A DNA stretch of 64,000 nucleotides from Rhopalosiphum padi (lineage: Eukaryota; Arthropoda; Insecta; Hemiptera; Aphididae). Position numbers and translations under genes: made by a program. Shown one piece after another: positions 49,869-63,001 of this stretch. The stretch lies in contig NC_083597.1 of the NCBI RefSeq assembly GCF_020882245.1, forward strand, positions 77,664,152-77,728,151. Reading direction: 5' to 3'. A model generated the notes under the pieces. That model worked only from the letters and a program-made list of their open reading frames with translations. It ran no database searches and was not told the DNA's origin. Every line of letters starts with the position of its first letter. Position 1 is the first letter of the stretch.

Positions 49869-51895
49869 TCTTAAAGAATTAATAAATGAAGTTGCTATTA
49901 ACACATCCGACGTCAATCCATGAACTATACGCTGTAAAGGATTATACCGTAAACAGTTACAGATTTAAAAAAGGATTTTTTCAATGTATAAAATCATAGA
50001 AAACTAATAAAATAAATCCCAAACGCACATGCGACATGCACACATAAATTAATTCAATATCATTTATCAACGGGTTCCGTTCCAATATTCCATAGATAAT
50101 AAAGAATGGAGGGAGAATAGACCTTATACTTGGTATACTTAGTATAAGATCTATAGGAGGGAGGCCGAATTATCTGTGCTTATAGTCCAGTGTAGCCAGA
50201 ACGTGCGCGGAAGTTAACAATAACACTCAACCATTGATAAGAAAATTCGTATAATTCCACAGACATAATATTGGGTATAATTCATTATGGCTGGTGGTAC
50301 GATAAGTTGCCTATAATAAACCCCTTATCCAAATTATAAGGCTAAATAATACGTAAGTATTTACTATTTTACCATGATATAGGTAATCCATTTATGGGCT
50401 ATCACGATGTAGAGACTACATTGTGTGGGCAATCGATGCTTATTGTTCATGAGTCATGGATAGCATAGTGCAGCAGAAGATTCAAATTTGTTGCTGTTAC
50501 ATAATTTCTTGGCGACTGAATAACTATTGATCTGTGGTCAATTAAAATATTTTCTATAGTAATAAATAATAATTTATAAAAAATATTTTAATTATATAAA
50601 CTTATAAAATAAGATAGTTAACAGTATAATATCTTATCTGAATATTATTAATTTATAACCTGTGTATGATATTGTGTTTTCTATTTCTAATTAGTATTTG
50701 AAGAGTCAATATTGGTATTCCATTTTGATTTATTTCATTAATTTTGCTTATTTTAAGAATATCATTAATGTTTGGTTCTTTTGATGGCATTTAAATTACA
50801 CTGTAAGCACGGATAATTAACATTTAAAAATACAAATTCTTGTCTTCTCCACAAAACACAAATAGCTTCTAAAGACAAACCATTTATATATGCAATTAAA
50901 TCTTTTAGTCTTAATATTAATTTCAATATTTTTATTATTGTATTATAATAAAAAATAAAATTATAGTAAATAATACTATTATCATGAAACTATTAAAGAA
51001 TTTTTTATTTTTAATACTTATAACCAAGGACAAATAACATGGTAATGATTATTTAGCTATGGTACATATTACGTAATCATGACACACAATTTCACAGTTT
51101 GTCTTATTCTGTGGTTTACTGGTTTCACTAGTAACAAAAAATAAGTTTTGTTTTAATAATTAGTCTTACTTCATTACTTGGAATAGTTTCTACTTTAAAT
51201 TCTATGATTACTATCTCAGAAATGTAAGGAACTTAATTAAATATCAGTTACAAATTTATAATACAATATAATATGATGTGAGCAATGTATAGACAATTAC
51301 TAGAAATGGGCATTTAGTTAATTCAACTCATTCAAATTAAATTTTCCAAAAACTTTTAATTTTATAAATTACTTATTTTTAAGTATAAGTATTATCTGTT
51401 GTAAAATTTGTTTCTAGTTTCTAAATATTAATACATATACATATTACATACCCTATACAATTAATTAGTAAAATTTAACAAACATGATAGAATTATAAAA
51501 TATTACAATAAGAATGTATTTACAAAGCTTCTCATAGAGCAATAAAAACATTAGTTTTTAAAGATAGTAAATAAATATTATTATATTATATATATTGTTT
51601 ACCAAATATTAAACAGTTAATTTAAATTTTTTTTTTACTTAACAATTATGTATCTATGATTGTAATTTAAAAATAATAATAAAAATTATATCAGCATTTT
51701 GCATAATAAATAATAATTATTACATAGGGATAGGGTTGTTAGTGTACATATAATTATATTTCAATGATTTAGTTTAGTAGAGAAATTCATAAGGACCAAG
51801 TAAAATAACACATTTTTACATATAAATACAAAAGAAAAGGTAAAGACTAGAATATTGTAAAGAATAAGTAAGCACATTATTATCATATAACAGTA
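49869..51895. other. Intergenic between TSR1 and Atg1
   Basis: The TSR1 promoter should lie near 49869-50200; a palindromic stretch, cttatacttggtatacttag, occurs at about 50127-50146. The rest is AT-rich, probably including Atg1 3' UTR next to 51895. No gene or clear repeat is seen. Confidence 0.35.
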
Positions 51896-54800
51896 TTAAG
51901 TTGAATTATTGCCATTAACTGTGTTTGAGTAAACATAACCTTGGTCTTGTAATATAGACAATCTTTTTTCTACTGCATCTCGATCTGTGTAAAATAAAAA
52001 TATTTGAATTAATTAATTTTATATTAATTCCACATAAATAATTACGAATTTATTACATCTTATTAATATTTCTTTGTCGCTCGGAGAGTTTACTTGTTGA
52101 GACAAACTATGCAAGAGGATCTGAGCAGTCTGATAAGATTTAAAATAATCATATGGTGTGTTGCCCAGTTCTTTTAATGCTGCTTTAGCACACTAAAATA
52201 CATTTTTTTTGTGAAAAAAAAATATCAAGTACAGAAATATGAGTTCAAGAATTACTTACGATTTCTACGGCATAATCATATAATAATTTTTCAGCTGTAG
52301 TAGTGGATGATGATGTATTGTGTAACATATTTGGTACATTAATTTGTTTACAGTCATCCAAAACTTTGTGAAAAGTCTCATTAAGCTGTTGTACCACTGT
52401 AAATTAAATTAAATAAAATGCATGTACCTAATTTAATTTAATTTTTATTATATATATTGATAAATGATAAATAATTTTGTTAAAATACTGTTTTATGACA
52501 TACAAAAATAAATTTATTTTTTTTATATAAAAATAAATACAGTAGACGCCACTTATAAGACTCACTTTGGGACCAGCATAAAGTGAGTCTTATAACTAAA
52601 TGAATGTTATAAGTGAAGTAGAAAAAAAAAAAATTAATTACGCATTTATAAATTTTATTTTACTACATATTTTGCTTTAATTTTAATATTTAGTATTTAT
52701 GTACCCATAATTACGATAACTGTGGCGCCGCCAGATAATCAGATACCTTACTATAATAACAATGATTGTTGCGATAAAAATTATTATACGTTATAAGGTA
52801 CCAACAGAAACTAGAAATAATCAACACGAATATTATTTAATTTTTCTATACCAATTTATTTCTAAATTATAACCAAAAAAGTTTATTTTCTACAATTTAT
52901 TTTACGAAATTTGAGTCTTATAAGTTATAACCGATTTATAAGTCCGTTTCAGACGATTTTGAGTCTAAGAAGCAACTGAACTATACATCCGTGAGTCTTA
53001 TAAGCGGCGTCTACTGTATTTATTTTATTATTTTATTTATGATAATATCCTTTTTCTCTTGTTTGTTTTCAATTGATAAAATAATTTATTGGTAGTAAAA
53101 TGTATGTATATTGAGTTTAAAGATATTTTTTTTTATATTTACGGTAAATATTTTAGCTAAGATTTATTCTTACCATTTTTAACATTTGTTGAAGGTTGCA
53201 AACGACCAGCTTTAAGTTCAGAAGTAGCAATACTTAAACTAGAGCTAAGTAATTGTAATGCTCTAATTAAAAGCACTAATCGTTCATAACGTGGTCTTTT
53301 AGGAGAGGCACATTCAACAATACATTCAACCAATGCTAATACAAAATTAAGTTTGGCTAATGTTTCTATGTGTTCTTTCTAAAATGTAAAATAATTAAAC
53401 GATTTAAGTATTTTTAAAATAGTTTATAAAATAAGTAATTTCAATTTACTTCTAATATTGTTTCTTGCGGAAGTTCTGGAAAAGTTATGTTTCCAAGTTC
53501 TAAATAAACAAATATTTAAAAATAATGATTATATTTTTAATTTTTCTTATTTTCTTAACGCAAATTAGTACATACAGAAAAAAGATCAAAAGCAACTATA
53601 GAAAAAATTAATAAAATATAAATAAAATTCAATATTATACTGATATTATATATACAAGGTGATTTTTTAAGCTCACCCCATTATTATGCTTAAATTATGC
53701 ATTTATTCAAATTTTGATTTTTACATAGTTTCAAGTTGTTAAAAAACAACGTTTTTACTAAAAATTATATTTTTAAATATTTTTTATCCTTATATTTTTC
53801 TAAGTTTTTTTCTTTTTTGAATGACAATATAGAGTTTTAATTTCATTTTCAAAAGCAGAAAAATTTTCTGAATATTTTGATATATTTAGGGCGAGTAGTT
53901 TATGAGTTATAAGTATTTAAAGTATAGATGCTTGGAGTGGAGTGGTACGGGGTTACCCCGCAAAATGTTTGTTTATTACTCCGCTTGTCTAAACTTTAAA
54001 TACGTAAAAATCATAAACTACTCGCCTTAGTATATGTTTTTAAATTATTTCCTATTTTTCTATAGAGTTAAATATGAATGTTTAAGCCCACCCCGAAAAC
54101 AAATCCTGGGTACGGTACTGTTGAACAAAATATTATTTTGCCTGTTTATTGTAAAAGCAAGTCACTAATCAAAATCATTTTAACCCTTACTCTAACCAAT
54201 ACTCATATTATGCATAAATGACCTCTAATGAGATTAATTATACCTTTCCCACAATATATAACAATTAATGATTATTTTAAAAATTGAACACACTAATTAA
54301 TATACTTCCAGACTTCTTGATCACTCTTTTAACCCATAAAAACTCAAGTCTTTAAAATAATAATAATACACATTAAAAAGTACACACCCTAAAAATATAT
54401 TTAAATTATTGTCACTTATAGGTAGTCTTTTACTACATATTATCTATGTTACATAAAGGAAAAAAATTAATATTGATAAATGCAAATACAAAAAAAGATA
54501 GAGAAGTGGGTATCGCTCTGCTGTACATTAGGTATCGAGTGGGTCACTAAGTAAACCAGAATTCAATGATATATCATGATACACAAAAAATGATTATGAG
54601 TGAAAACGGTCTATCAGCTTATATTATTCTATAACATCTTTCCGTAAATACTGCAAAACAGTAAAAATAGATTCATACTAACTCTAAATAAATAATATTT
54701 TAACATCAATAAACCATTAATTATTAAAAACAAGACTGTCTTATTTTACTTAGTGATATCAACATACCTATTATCTTTTGGTTCACTTTTTCAATAATAA

Positions 54801-57800
54801 TTTATTTTGTTCTTTTTCACAGATATGTACTTAGTTTTTAGTTAGAAAAATAAATAATATTTATATGTACCAGGTAAAGTCATTGCACGGTTATTATTAC
54901 TGAAAGGCAGGCCAACTGTTCCTATTTTTTGATTTGTGTTAAATGTGAACTGTTGTGTGTTTAAAAGAGGTGAACTTAGAACTAAAAACAACATAGTAAA
55001 ATAAAATTAATAATCTTTTAAATACCTTAAGGTTAAAACATTATTTACCTGATTTCTTTAATGGAGAACTTGTTGGTGTAAAGTTCCATGTATTATATGG
55101 TGGCGTTTCTGAAATTCTTCTTCCTGATGGAGGTGTTCCGAGCATAAACTGAACCTTATTTTTTTTTTAAATAAAGGAAAATAAATTTAAGTATTTTATT
55201 GTAATTAAAACAGTTAACATCCATAGTATGTATATTTTTAGATTACAAAATATTGCAAACATGGTATATTACCATATTAACAAATTATTACGATAGAACT
55301 AGTTTAATCTTTTATAAATTAAAAATAATAAAAACTTAACAAAACTATACTTACTGATGGTGGAGATATAGAACAGAAATCAGGTCCACTTATATTCTTT
55401 GAAGTCCTTGGATTCATTGTAATCGGCTGAGACCTAGGTACAGACTAAAATAATTTTATTATAATATGAGATAAAAAATCTTAAACTGCAAACATTTTAT
55501 GCAAGTTGTTGAAAATAAATTTCAATAAATTTAGCTAAATATTAAAGGAATTTATAATAATTGTACTGTAAACTTTATTTAAAGAAATACCTGATGGTAT
55601 TATTATAATTTATCAGTTATCATTAACTTGCCTAACACGTGATTTGTTTATGTATTTATAACTTTATTTTAGAATGAATAACAAAGGTATGTATATATTA
55701 TTTACCATTAATATAGTTTTTAGTCTAATCAGTTTAATTTTTAATATAGGAAAGGGTATAATTTATCTTTTATTATTAAAACTTTAGAAATTGTATTCAA
55801 TTTATCATATTAATTTATTTAGATGTCAATTTAGTAGCAAGGCAATTAATTAATTAAGCTAATTATGTTTACATGCACTATGCAGTCAGTGGCATAAATA
55901 GTCTCTTGATATTCTTTTATAAGAATAGTATATACTTCTGTAAGTGAAAGTTAAGATATGAATTAATACGCATAAATATATAGTACATCAATAATGTATT
56001 GTTTGTTAAAAAGTTAGCTCCCCTCATTTGTATTACAGTATAAAGTAAAATAAAAGTATATAATATCATATTATTTTTCTCAGAATTAAAAAATTTAGTT
56101 CAATAAGAATTAGTAGTATTAATTTTCTTTTTTTAATTAAAAAATTATTTAGTTTAAACTTACTTTCAATGGAGATCGTGGATTATGATAATCCTGTTGA
56201 GTTTGTATAGAAAGTGTACTTGGTCTTGGAGGGCTAGCACTAATTTCTTTCTCGCTGTGAAAAGGAATGAGATAATATAATAAAAAAAATTATAACTTAA
56301 GCAGTTAAGTAGCAACTAATTTTTAATGAAGAGAAAAATAAATCAGTAGGTACAATTTTTTGTAATTGCCATATAGTTTTTAATTTTAACATAATTAAAA
56401 TAAACTACTTACTGATATGCAGGTATGTTTGAAGGTACTATTACATATTCATCAGAAAGATCAGGACTGACAGAATATTGATAACCTAGTATGTTGAGTT
56501 AACTAATTAATTTATATTAACTATTAAATATTAATAACAATAAAACTATTGACTATTTAACTAACCTTGATCAAAAACTGATGGCGTTTTTGGGCTATTA
56601 GCAAGTGGAGATGGCATTGTAACTGGAGGAGGTTTCATTTTTAAAAAGGCATGATCAAAAAAGGTCTCAAATGATATTCTATCTTTTGGATTTCTTTTTA
56701 GAAGACCAAACAATAAGTTTGATAAATCTAACGATGTGCCTGGGGGGATTCTAAAAAAAAAAAAAACAATAGTAATGATTTTTACTTAACTCAAATTTGA
56801 TATTTTATTAATCAAATATACTTTGGCATTAAATTGCTAGTTTTTTCATAAATTTGTTTTAGTCCTGCGGGCGAATTGGCAAAAAATGGAGCTTTACCAG
56901 CCAAACATTGAAATATAATTGTACCTAAACTCCATAAATCTGCCTTAGCATCATATTGTAATGACATAATTACTTCAGGTGCCTAAATTGTATTTAAAAT
57001 TAAATATTAATTGAAAAATAAATTTGAAATTTTATTTATCTTAGTATAAACTGGTTGAACAGTTTTAAAACAAATCTAATAAAATTAATTTACCATGTAC
57101 ATTGGAGAACCACACATAGTAGCTGCCATTACTCCTTCATCCAAGCATCGAGCAAACCCAAAATCAGCTAAGGAAAGATAGATGCAGATTAATAACTATA
57201 CCGAATACATATGTTTTTAAAATAAAAACATATTTAAATATTATTTTATTTTTAATCATTTCTAATTTAAATTCAATAGTACTCTGATTATAATATGAAT
57301 ACATTATTTATTTTTAATAAAAATAATAATAAGTAAAAATACTAATTACCAATTTTTAAGGTAATTTGGTTAGGTTCTGGATAACGAGTTTCTCCTGAAA
57401 ACTTCAATAGAATGTTTTGAGGCTTTAGGTCTCTATGAAGTATTCCTTGTTTATTAAATTCATACATTGCTCCAGCTGAAACACAAAACAATAGTAATGT
57501 TTAATTATATTAATCAAAGTTATATAATGATAACTCACCAAGTTGTCTTAGAAATATTTGTATTGTGTCTTCACTTAAACATCCTTTAACTGCACAAGTA
57601 TATAAAAAAAAAATTAAATATAAGTGTATACTATTATCCAAACATTCATACACCGTATCATTTTAATAAAAAATGAGTGTTCTAAAATATTTTTAATCAT
57701 TCAATGATAGAATTGTAAATGTATACATCTAGAAATATTTATTGTATAAGGCATAATAATTTAATTGCTATTTAAAATAGATGTCATTTTGTTATATAGA

Positions 57801-59265
57801 ATAATGTTTAATACAAATTAAAGTTTTGGTAAAATATTAATAAATTTATAAAAAATACCATTTAAATAATCTTGTAAATCACCGCCATTGCAATACTAAA
57901 AAAATTTAATAAATATTAATTTAATGTATTAGTATAACAGTTTTAAATAAAAGTAAATATTAATATCCATACCTCCATAACCAAATGAAATGCATCATCA
58001 GTATCCTAAACATGTCATATATAATATGTTAAGTTAAATTAATTTAATTTAACAATATGAACATATAACTTACCAGACATTCTAAAAGATGTACAACATT
58101 ATCGTGTTGAAGAACTGTTAGTTTCTGAAATAAAAAGTTTATTACTATTAATTTTACTACAAAATATTAAATATATAACCACATATTAATAAATAAAATA
58201 TACCATCAAATCATTGGTATATTAATTAATATGGCAAAAGATTGAAATAGGGTGTTATCCAAAACACTGATTAAGCTTACGATTAACAAATAATAAATAA
58301 ATATTGTACACAAATTTACATGGGTAGCTTGTGAAATATGAGAATATAGAGAGATGTCACAATAATACAGACAATAACAATTGTAATTTAACAGATGAAA
58401 AATATAACTAAATATTAAGAATTGTGATTAACTAAGAGAATTTGTATCATAAAAATGTTATGCCACTTAATCTCAAATCCTTGACGCTTACTAGACCATG
58501 CATAAGAACAATATACATGGACAGAACAGGACATAATCCTATATCTTAACATATATATGTGTAAAATTATTTAATTAAAGTAAACAAATAATGCACCAAA
58601 TATTCAATAAGTTAGATAAAACTGTAATAACTAATAAAACTGACTTTAAAAAAAAGTGATTTTATTGAAAGTTAAAAGAGAATTTTCATTTTAAAATGAA
58701 TTATTATTTTTTTAAATTAAATGAAATTAGAGTATTTGTTGTCTGTCTTTTATGAAGCTCTGCCACTGCAAGTAACTATGCAGTTAAAACAATATTAAGT
58801 TTAAAAAAAGTAAGCTGTATAAATATAATACAATTGTATAATTAAATGATAAAAATATAAAAACAAGTTATTATTTTTAAGTATACTTTAATTTGAAATA
58901 AAAAATATTTTAAAGAAATTGTATTACAAACATACAATATAAGCTTAAATTCTTACCCTCAGAATATCTATCTCTTTTTTCAATAGACTTTGAGTTTTTG
59001 GTATATTCTTCTTCATTATTGTTTTAACAGCTACATCCATATCTGGTTTCTGTTTAAAATAAAGTGTATAGTAAACAAAAATTTGATATTTAAACCATTA
59101 CGAATATTTTCAAGTTTAAATTAAAAATATTTTATATTTATTCTTAACAGCTCTATAATTTTTATATTAACTTACTTTTCTTGAGCGTCCCTTGAAGACA
59201 ATAGCAAAAGCTCCAAGTCCCAAGCGATTGGCACTATTGTATTCATAATCACCAATAATTTCCAT
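51896..59265 (-). CDS. Atg1: Autophagy kinase Atg1/ULK (20 exons)
   Basis: This kinase starts autophagy as part of the Atg1-Atg13-FIP200 complex. Exons, 5' to 3': 59176-59265, 58957-59049, 58074-58124, 57973-58005, 57859-57895, 57539-57589, 57350-57475, 57094-57167, 56822-56982, 56566-56750, 56413-56485, 56164-56254, 55355-55444, 55049-55154, 54871-54981, 53450-53499, 53174-53378, 52260-52396, 52057-52192, 51896-51984. They give 662 residues in phase. The kinase domain covers residues 1 to about 270: GLGAFAIVFKG, VAVK with Lys39, HRDLKPQN with Asp134, DFG at 162-164, and activation-loop Thr177 in ATMCGSPMYMAPE, equivalent to ULK1 Thr180. A Ser/Pro-rich linker follows. Residues 458-662 form the C-terminal tandem-MIT (EAT) region. 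It is shorter than the fly or human proteins, mostly through the linker. Confidence 0.93.
52538..53018. mobile_element. pogo/Tigger-like MITE in an Atg1 intron
   Basis: This 481-bp element has 28-bp inverted repeats that match at 27 positions, starting tacagtagacgcc and followed by cttataagactcac. TA dinucleotides lie at both ends. Its interior has further copies of the taagtgagtcttataa-like unit and no coding frame. It lies between exons 17 and 18. Confidence 0.85.
53651..54110. repeat. Intronic repeat with central foldback, Atg1 intron
   Basis: It begins acaaggtgattttttaagct and carries caccccattatt; a related phrase, ttaagcccaccccg, recurs at about 54083. The central part, 53889-54026, is an imperfect palindrome: ggcgagtagtttatga on the left pairs with tcataaactactcgcc on the right, and the centre is acggggttaccccg. 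Outer boundaries are approximate and no coding frame is present. Confidence 0.65.
54496..54620 (+). repeat. Dispersed repeat, copy in an Atg1 intron
   Basis: The motif aagtgggtatcgctct, then gggtcacta and an atgatacacaaaaaatgatt block, also occurs at 63005-63125. Both copies are in the same orientation and diverged. Family unknown. Confidence 0.65.
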
Positions 59266-60439
59266 TTTATTTATTTAAAGACTGAATTCTAAAAAAAATT
59301 AATTAATTGGACATTTTAATATATAAATAAAAGAAACAAATTTATCATAGTCAGATTAGCTACTCAAAAACCACATAAATCCAGGGGCGTTATTCAATAG
59401 CCCCCAAATACCAAAAGTTTATTGCTAACTTAAAATAAATAATCATTAACGAAATCTTACCACAAATGTATATACCTATGAATTATTATATGCGTTTATG
59501 AGTTAGCTATTAGATCTCGGAAAATTGTTCTAGAAAAGTAAAGGAAAACTATGTACGGTGTTCATTTCCTTACATGATAATGTATATTTTAATTTTTTGT
59601 AAAGCAATTAAAGAATATTAAATATTTCGTATTTTTAAATCCCGGACACGGTATTAAGAACCATTTTCTAATGGTTATGACAAAGTTTTATCACTTTTAC
59701 ACAATAAATACGGAATTATAGTCCACAGCAGTAGCTGAGTTAAACATTTACAAATTACAATCGCAAATTCGCATATTATTAAATATTGATAGACATTATC
59801 ATTGTCTGGTGTTTTACACGAACTTATCACGTATAGTTCACGGTCTTCGCAAAAAGAGCATAGGGTAAAATAATAACACTTAGGTACTATTATTATTATG
59901 AATAACAACATGAAGTTGAGAACGTGTTATTGAATGCCGCAATATAGTAACTAGTACGTTGTACTCGATAAGTTCTGTGTACTCCCATAGATTAAATATA
60001 CTTAATATACTACTCTGTACTATATTAGTCTGCGGTGGATGGTATAAATATCGAAACATCGAAACCATGGCCTTAGAATATTATCGAAACGAATTGTTAT
60101 CAAAAACATAATTTTCGTAAGATCAGTGATAAGATTTTTTTTTGGAATATTTCGCGTTGCACCGACGTTTAACGCGAACTTCGAACAGAATTTGAACGTC
60201 TGAAGTCTGAATACTACGATTTTCACATGTTCAATGGGCTTATTTTTTTCAGGTACGTTAATGTGGAGTGCACATTAATATTTATATGTCCGACGGTTAT
60301 AACTGATGCTGTGCTGTTTGACATTTATTTTAATCCTTGTTGTTTGTTTTGGAGGTCATAATGTAAAATTTTATTTTACAGGCTCATTGTATAAAAATGA
60401 TTGAGCTTTCTAGTCCGTTACAAAAGTATAAAATACACC
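59266..60439. promoter_or_regulatory. Head-to-head region between Atg1 and COX10
   Basis: It holds both promoters. On the COX10 side a possible 5'-UTR intron is visible: donor CAG|GTACGT at 60253-60254 and acceptor TTTTACAG ending at 60381. ORFs on the minus strand at 59675-60226 show no protein signature and overlap each other. Confidence 0.4.
60397..60439 (+). promoter_or_regulatory. Out-of-frame upstream ATG before COX10
   Basis: An ATG at 60397 opens a frame (MIELSSPLQKYKIHH...) that overlaps the COX10 start in another register and, after splicing of exon 1, stops in exon 2. It could lower translation of COX10. The COX10 ATG itself has the better context (caccATGa). Confidence 0.5.
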
Positions 60440-62871
60440 ATGAATCATCTTGTAAGAGCCATTCAACGCGATGGTTTTCAGATCAACAAGAACGTCTATA
60501 CTTGTTTGACATGTTCTGTAATTCGAAGACAGGTAAGTAATTTGCATGATTCACTGTAATCAACTACAAAGTAATCTATTATTTTGACTTAAATTAGATT
60601 TCACAATCAATATCAAAACCAAAACCACTTATTGCAACTAATGTAACGGTTGATAAGCATTTACCAATTTTGCCGGACGTTAGACCACCCACTGTAGTAG
60701 AACCTGTTATTGAAAAAAAACGTAGTGACCAAGAATGGACAGAATCAAGAATATATTTGAAAGATTTACACCAACACTATTTAAAACTTTCAAAAAGTCG
60801 ACTGACAAGTACAAATATTTATTGCTTAATATTATGACATAAATTTAATTTTGTTTAATTTTATTAGGTTTGGTAGTTGTAACGACAATGGCTGGTTATG
60901 CAATGGCACCCGCTCCATTTGATTTAACAACGTTCATACTTTGCAGTGCTGGTACTGGTATGGTATCTGGAGCAGCAAATTCTATTAATCAATATCATGA
61001 AGTTCCATTTGATGCCCAAATGTCTAGAACTAAGAATAGGTTACTTGTCCGAGGCATTTTAACGTAAGTAATAATAATAATAACAATAAATATTATAATA
61101 ATTGTATTTTAGTCCATGTAAATAATATCAATTGAGTTCTATAAAATGTCTAGAATTACTGACTCATTTTTATGCTTTATTTACCATGTAATGTTTAATG
61201 GTATAATTTAGTATAGTAATTGCATTATTTTTTACTAATATTATTGATTATATATTGATCAGTACCTATAAATTAATTAAGGAAACCATTCAAATTATAT
61301 TAAATAATATAGTTACTCTAAATTTTAAAATTCAAAAAGATAAATGACAATTAATGTTTACTATGGTCATTGATTCAACTTATTCAAGAGCCTTGGCAAT
61401 ATTTGGTGTGTATTTGTTGCCCATGTCACAAAGATACTATAAATATTTTATTACAATAGTATCAAATTAAACTAAACATTTTAATCAATGGCAGGTATAT
61501 TGTAAATAGTATATTAGTATATACTATATATTAACTTTAACTTTTATTATTTTCATTTAATCATTTAATGGCTCTTAGATAAAAATACTAAATTATACCA
61601 TATAATTATTATAATAGTTGTTAATTCTAATTAAAACAGTTAAGTATTATTATTAAGATTATTATAAATTACTTATTGATAATAGTTTATTTTATACTTC
61701 TGTTATAAAAAAAAATGAATGAAAATGATTAGTATTTGAGGTATTAGAGATGTATTATATAAAAAAGTGATATAAGAATTGTTAGATTGTAATTTAATAT
61801 TAATTTTGTAGACCAATACATGCTCTTACATTTGCGGCAGTTAGTGGATCATTGGGATTAGTAACTTTATATTATGGTGTAAATCCTGTAACTGCTGCTT
61901 TGGGTGCTGCAAATCTGTTTTTATACACATCCATTTATACACCAATGAAACGTTTAAGTATTTTAAATACCTGGATTGGTTCAGTAGGTAATTAAATATT
62001 AAATATTATTATTTTATATTTGATAATGTTGGTTTATTTATTGTGTTAAATCTTGTCTATTAATCGTTATTTATAATTAATTGTTATATTTCTAGTTGGT
62101 GCGATTCCACCATTAATGGGATGGGCAGGTTGTACAGGTGGTGTTATAGACTCAGGTGGTTTATTACTCGCTGGTCTACTTTATGCATGGCAATTTCCAC
62201 ATTTCAATGCACTTTCTTGGAATCTTAGACCAGATTACTCAAGAGCCGGTTACAGAATGATGTCTGTTACTAATCCAGGTTTAAATTAATTAATATATTT
62301 TCCTAATAATCAAAAAGAAAAGTTTAAAATAAATATGTTTAATATTTATGTATTTTGTCTTTTATGACAATAAAGGTTTATGTAGAAGAACAGCATTACG
62401 TTACACTATTGGAATATTTGGTTTGTGTTGCGCAGCACCATTATGTGAATTGACTAACATTTATTTTTCAATTGCTGTGGCTCCATTAAATGCTTATTTT
62501 GTGTACTTAGGTATGTATACTTGAAATTTGTATTAAAGAAATTTTATTTTTATGTGTAATAATATATAAAATATTTTTTTTTTTTGACAGCATGGAAATT
62601 TCATCAAAAGTCTGACAGTAAGACTTCACGTAGCCTATTTAGATTTTCCCTAATACATTTACCAGCTTTGATGATATTATTATTTGTCAATAAACATGGT
62701 TTGTGGTCAGGAAACAGGTAAATAATATCTAAAATAAAACTAATATAGTAAATTAATATAAAATATAATTTTACATTTTACAGCAAACCAAAAGAAAATA
62801 GTGAAGTGATCACAGTTAACAAGGATGAAAAAATCATTAGTTCAATTTTTAAAAAAGCTGAACCATTATAA
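60440..62871 (+). CDS. COX10: Protoheme IX farnesyltransferase COX10 (8 exons)
   Basis: COX10 farnesylates heme B to heme O in the mitochondrial inner membrane, the first step to heme A of cytochrome c oxidase. Exons 60440-60532, 60598-60808, 60868-61063, 61812-61987, 62096-62278, 62376-62510, 62591-62717, 62784-62871 encode 402 residues. The N-terminus is basic and lacks acidic residues at first, as expected for a mitochondrial targeting sequence. UbiA-family motifs: NSINQYHEVPFDAQMSRTKN (first Asp-rich motif, N...DxxMxRT) and RPDYSRAGYRMMSVTNP (second). Also present is LLYAWQFPHFNALSWNLR, typical of heme O synthases. Hydrophobic helices fill the rest. Confidence 0.95.
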
Positions 62872-63001
62872 TTTGTATATTGTTCAACGGTTCTATAGTT
62901 TCTTCATTGTTACTAATTTAAATTCAGTTTTGATGTTAAATAAACAGAATAAAGTAATTTTGTTGAATTTTATGTTGTTTTTAATACTAAAAGTAATTTA
63001 A

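Noticed and set aside
59675..60226. Three overlapping minus-strand ORFs upstream of COX10
   Set aside because: They are low-complexity and frame-overlapping, with no domain, and lie in the Atg1/COX10 promoter interval.
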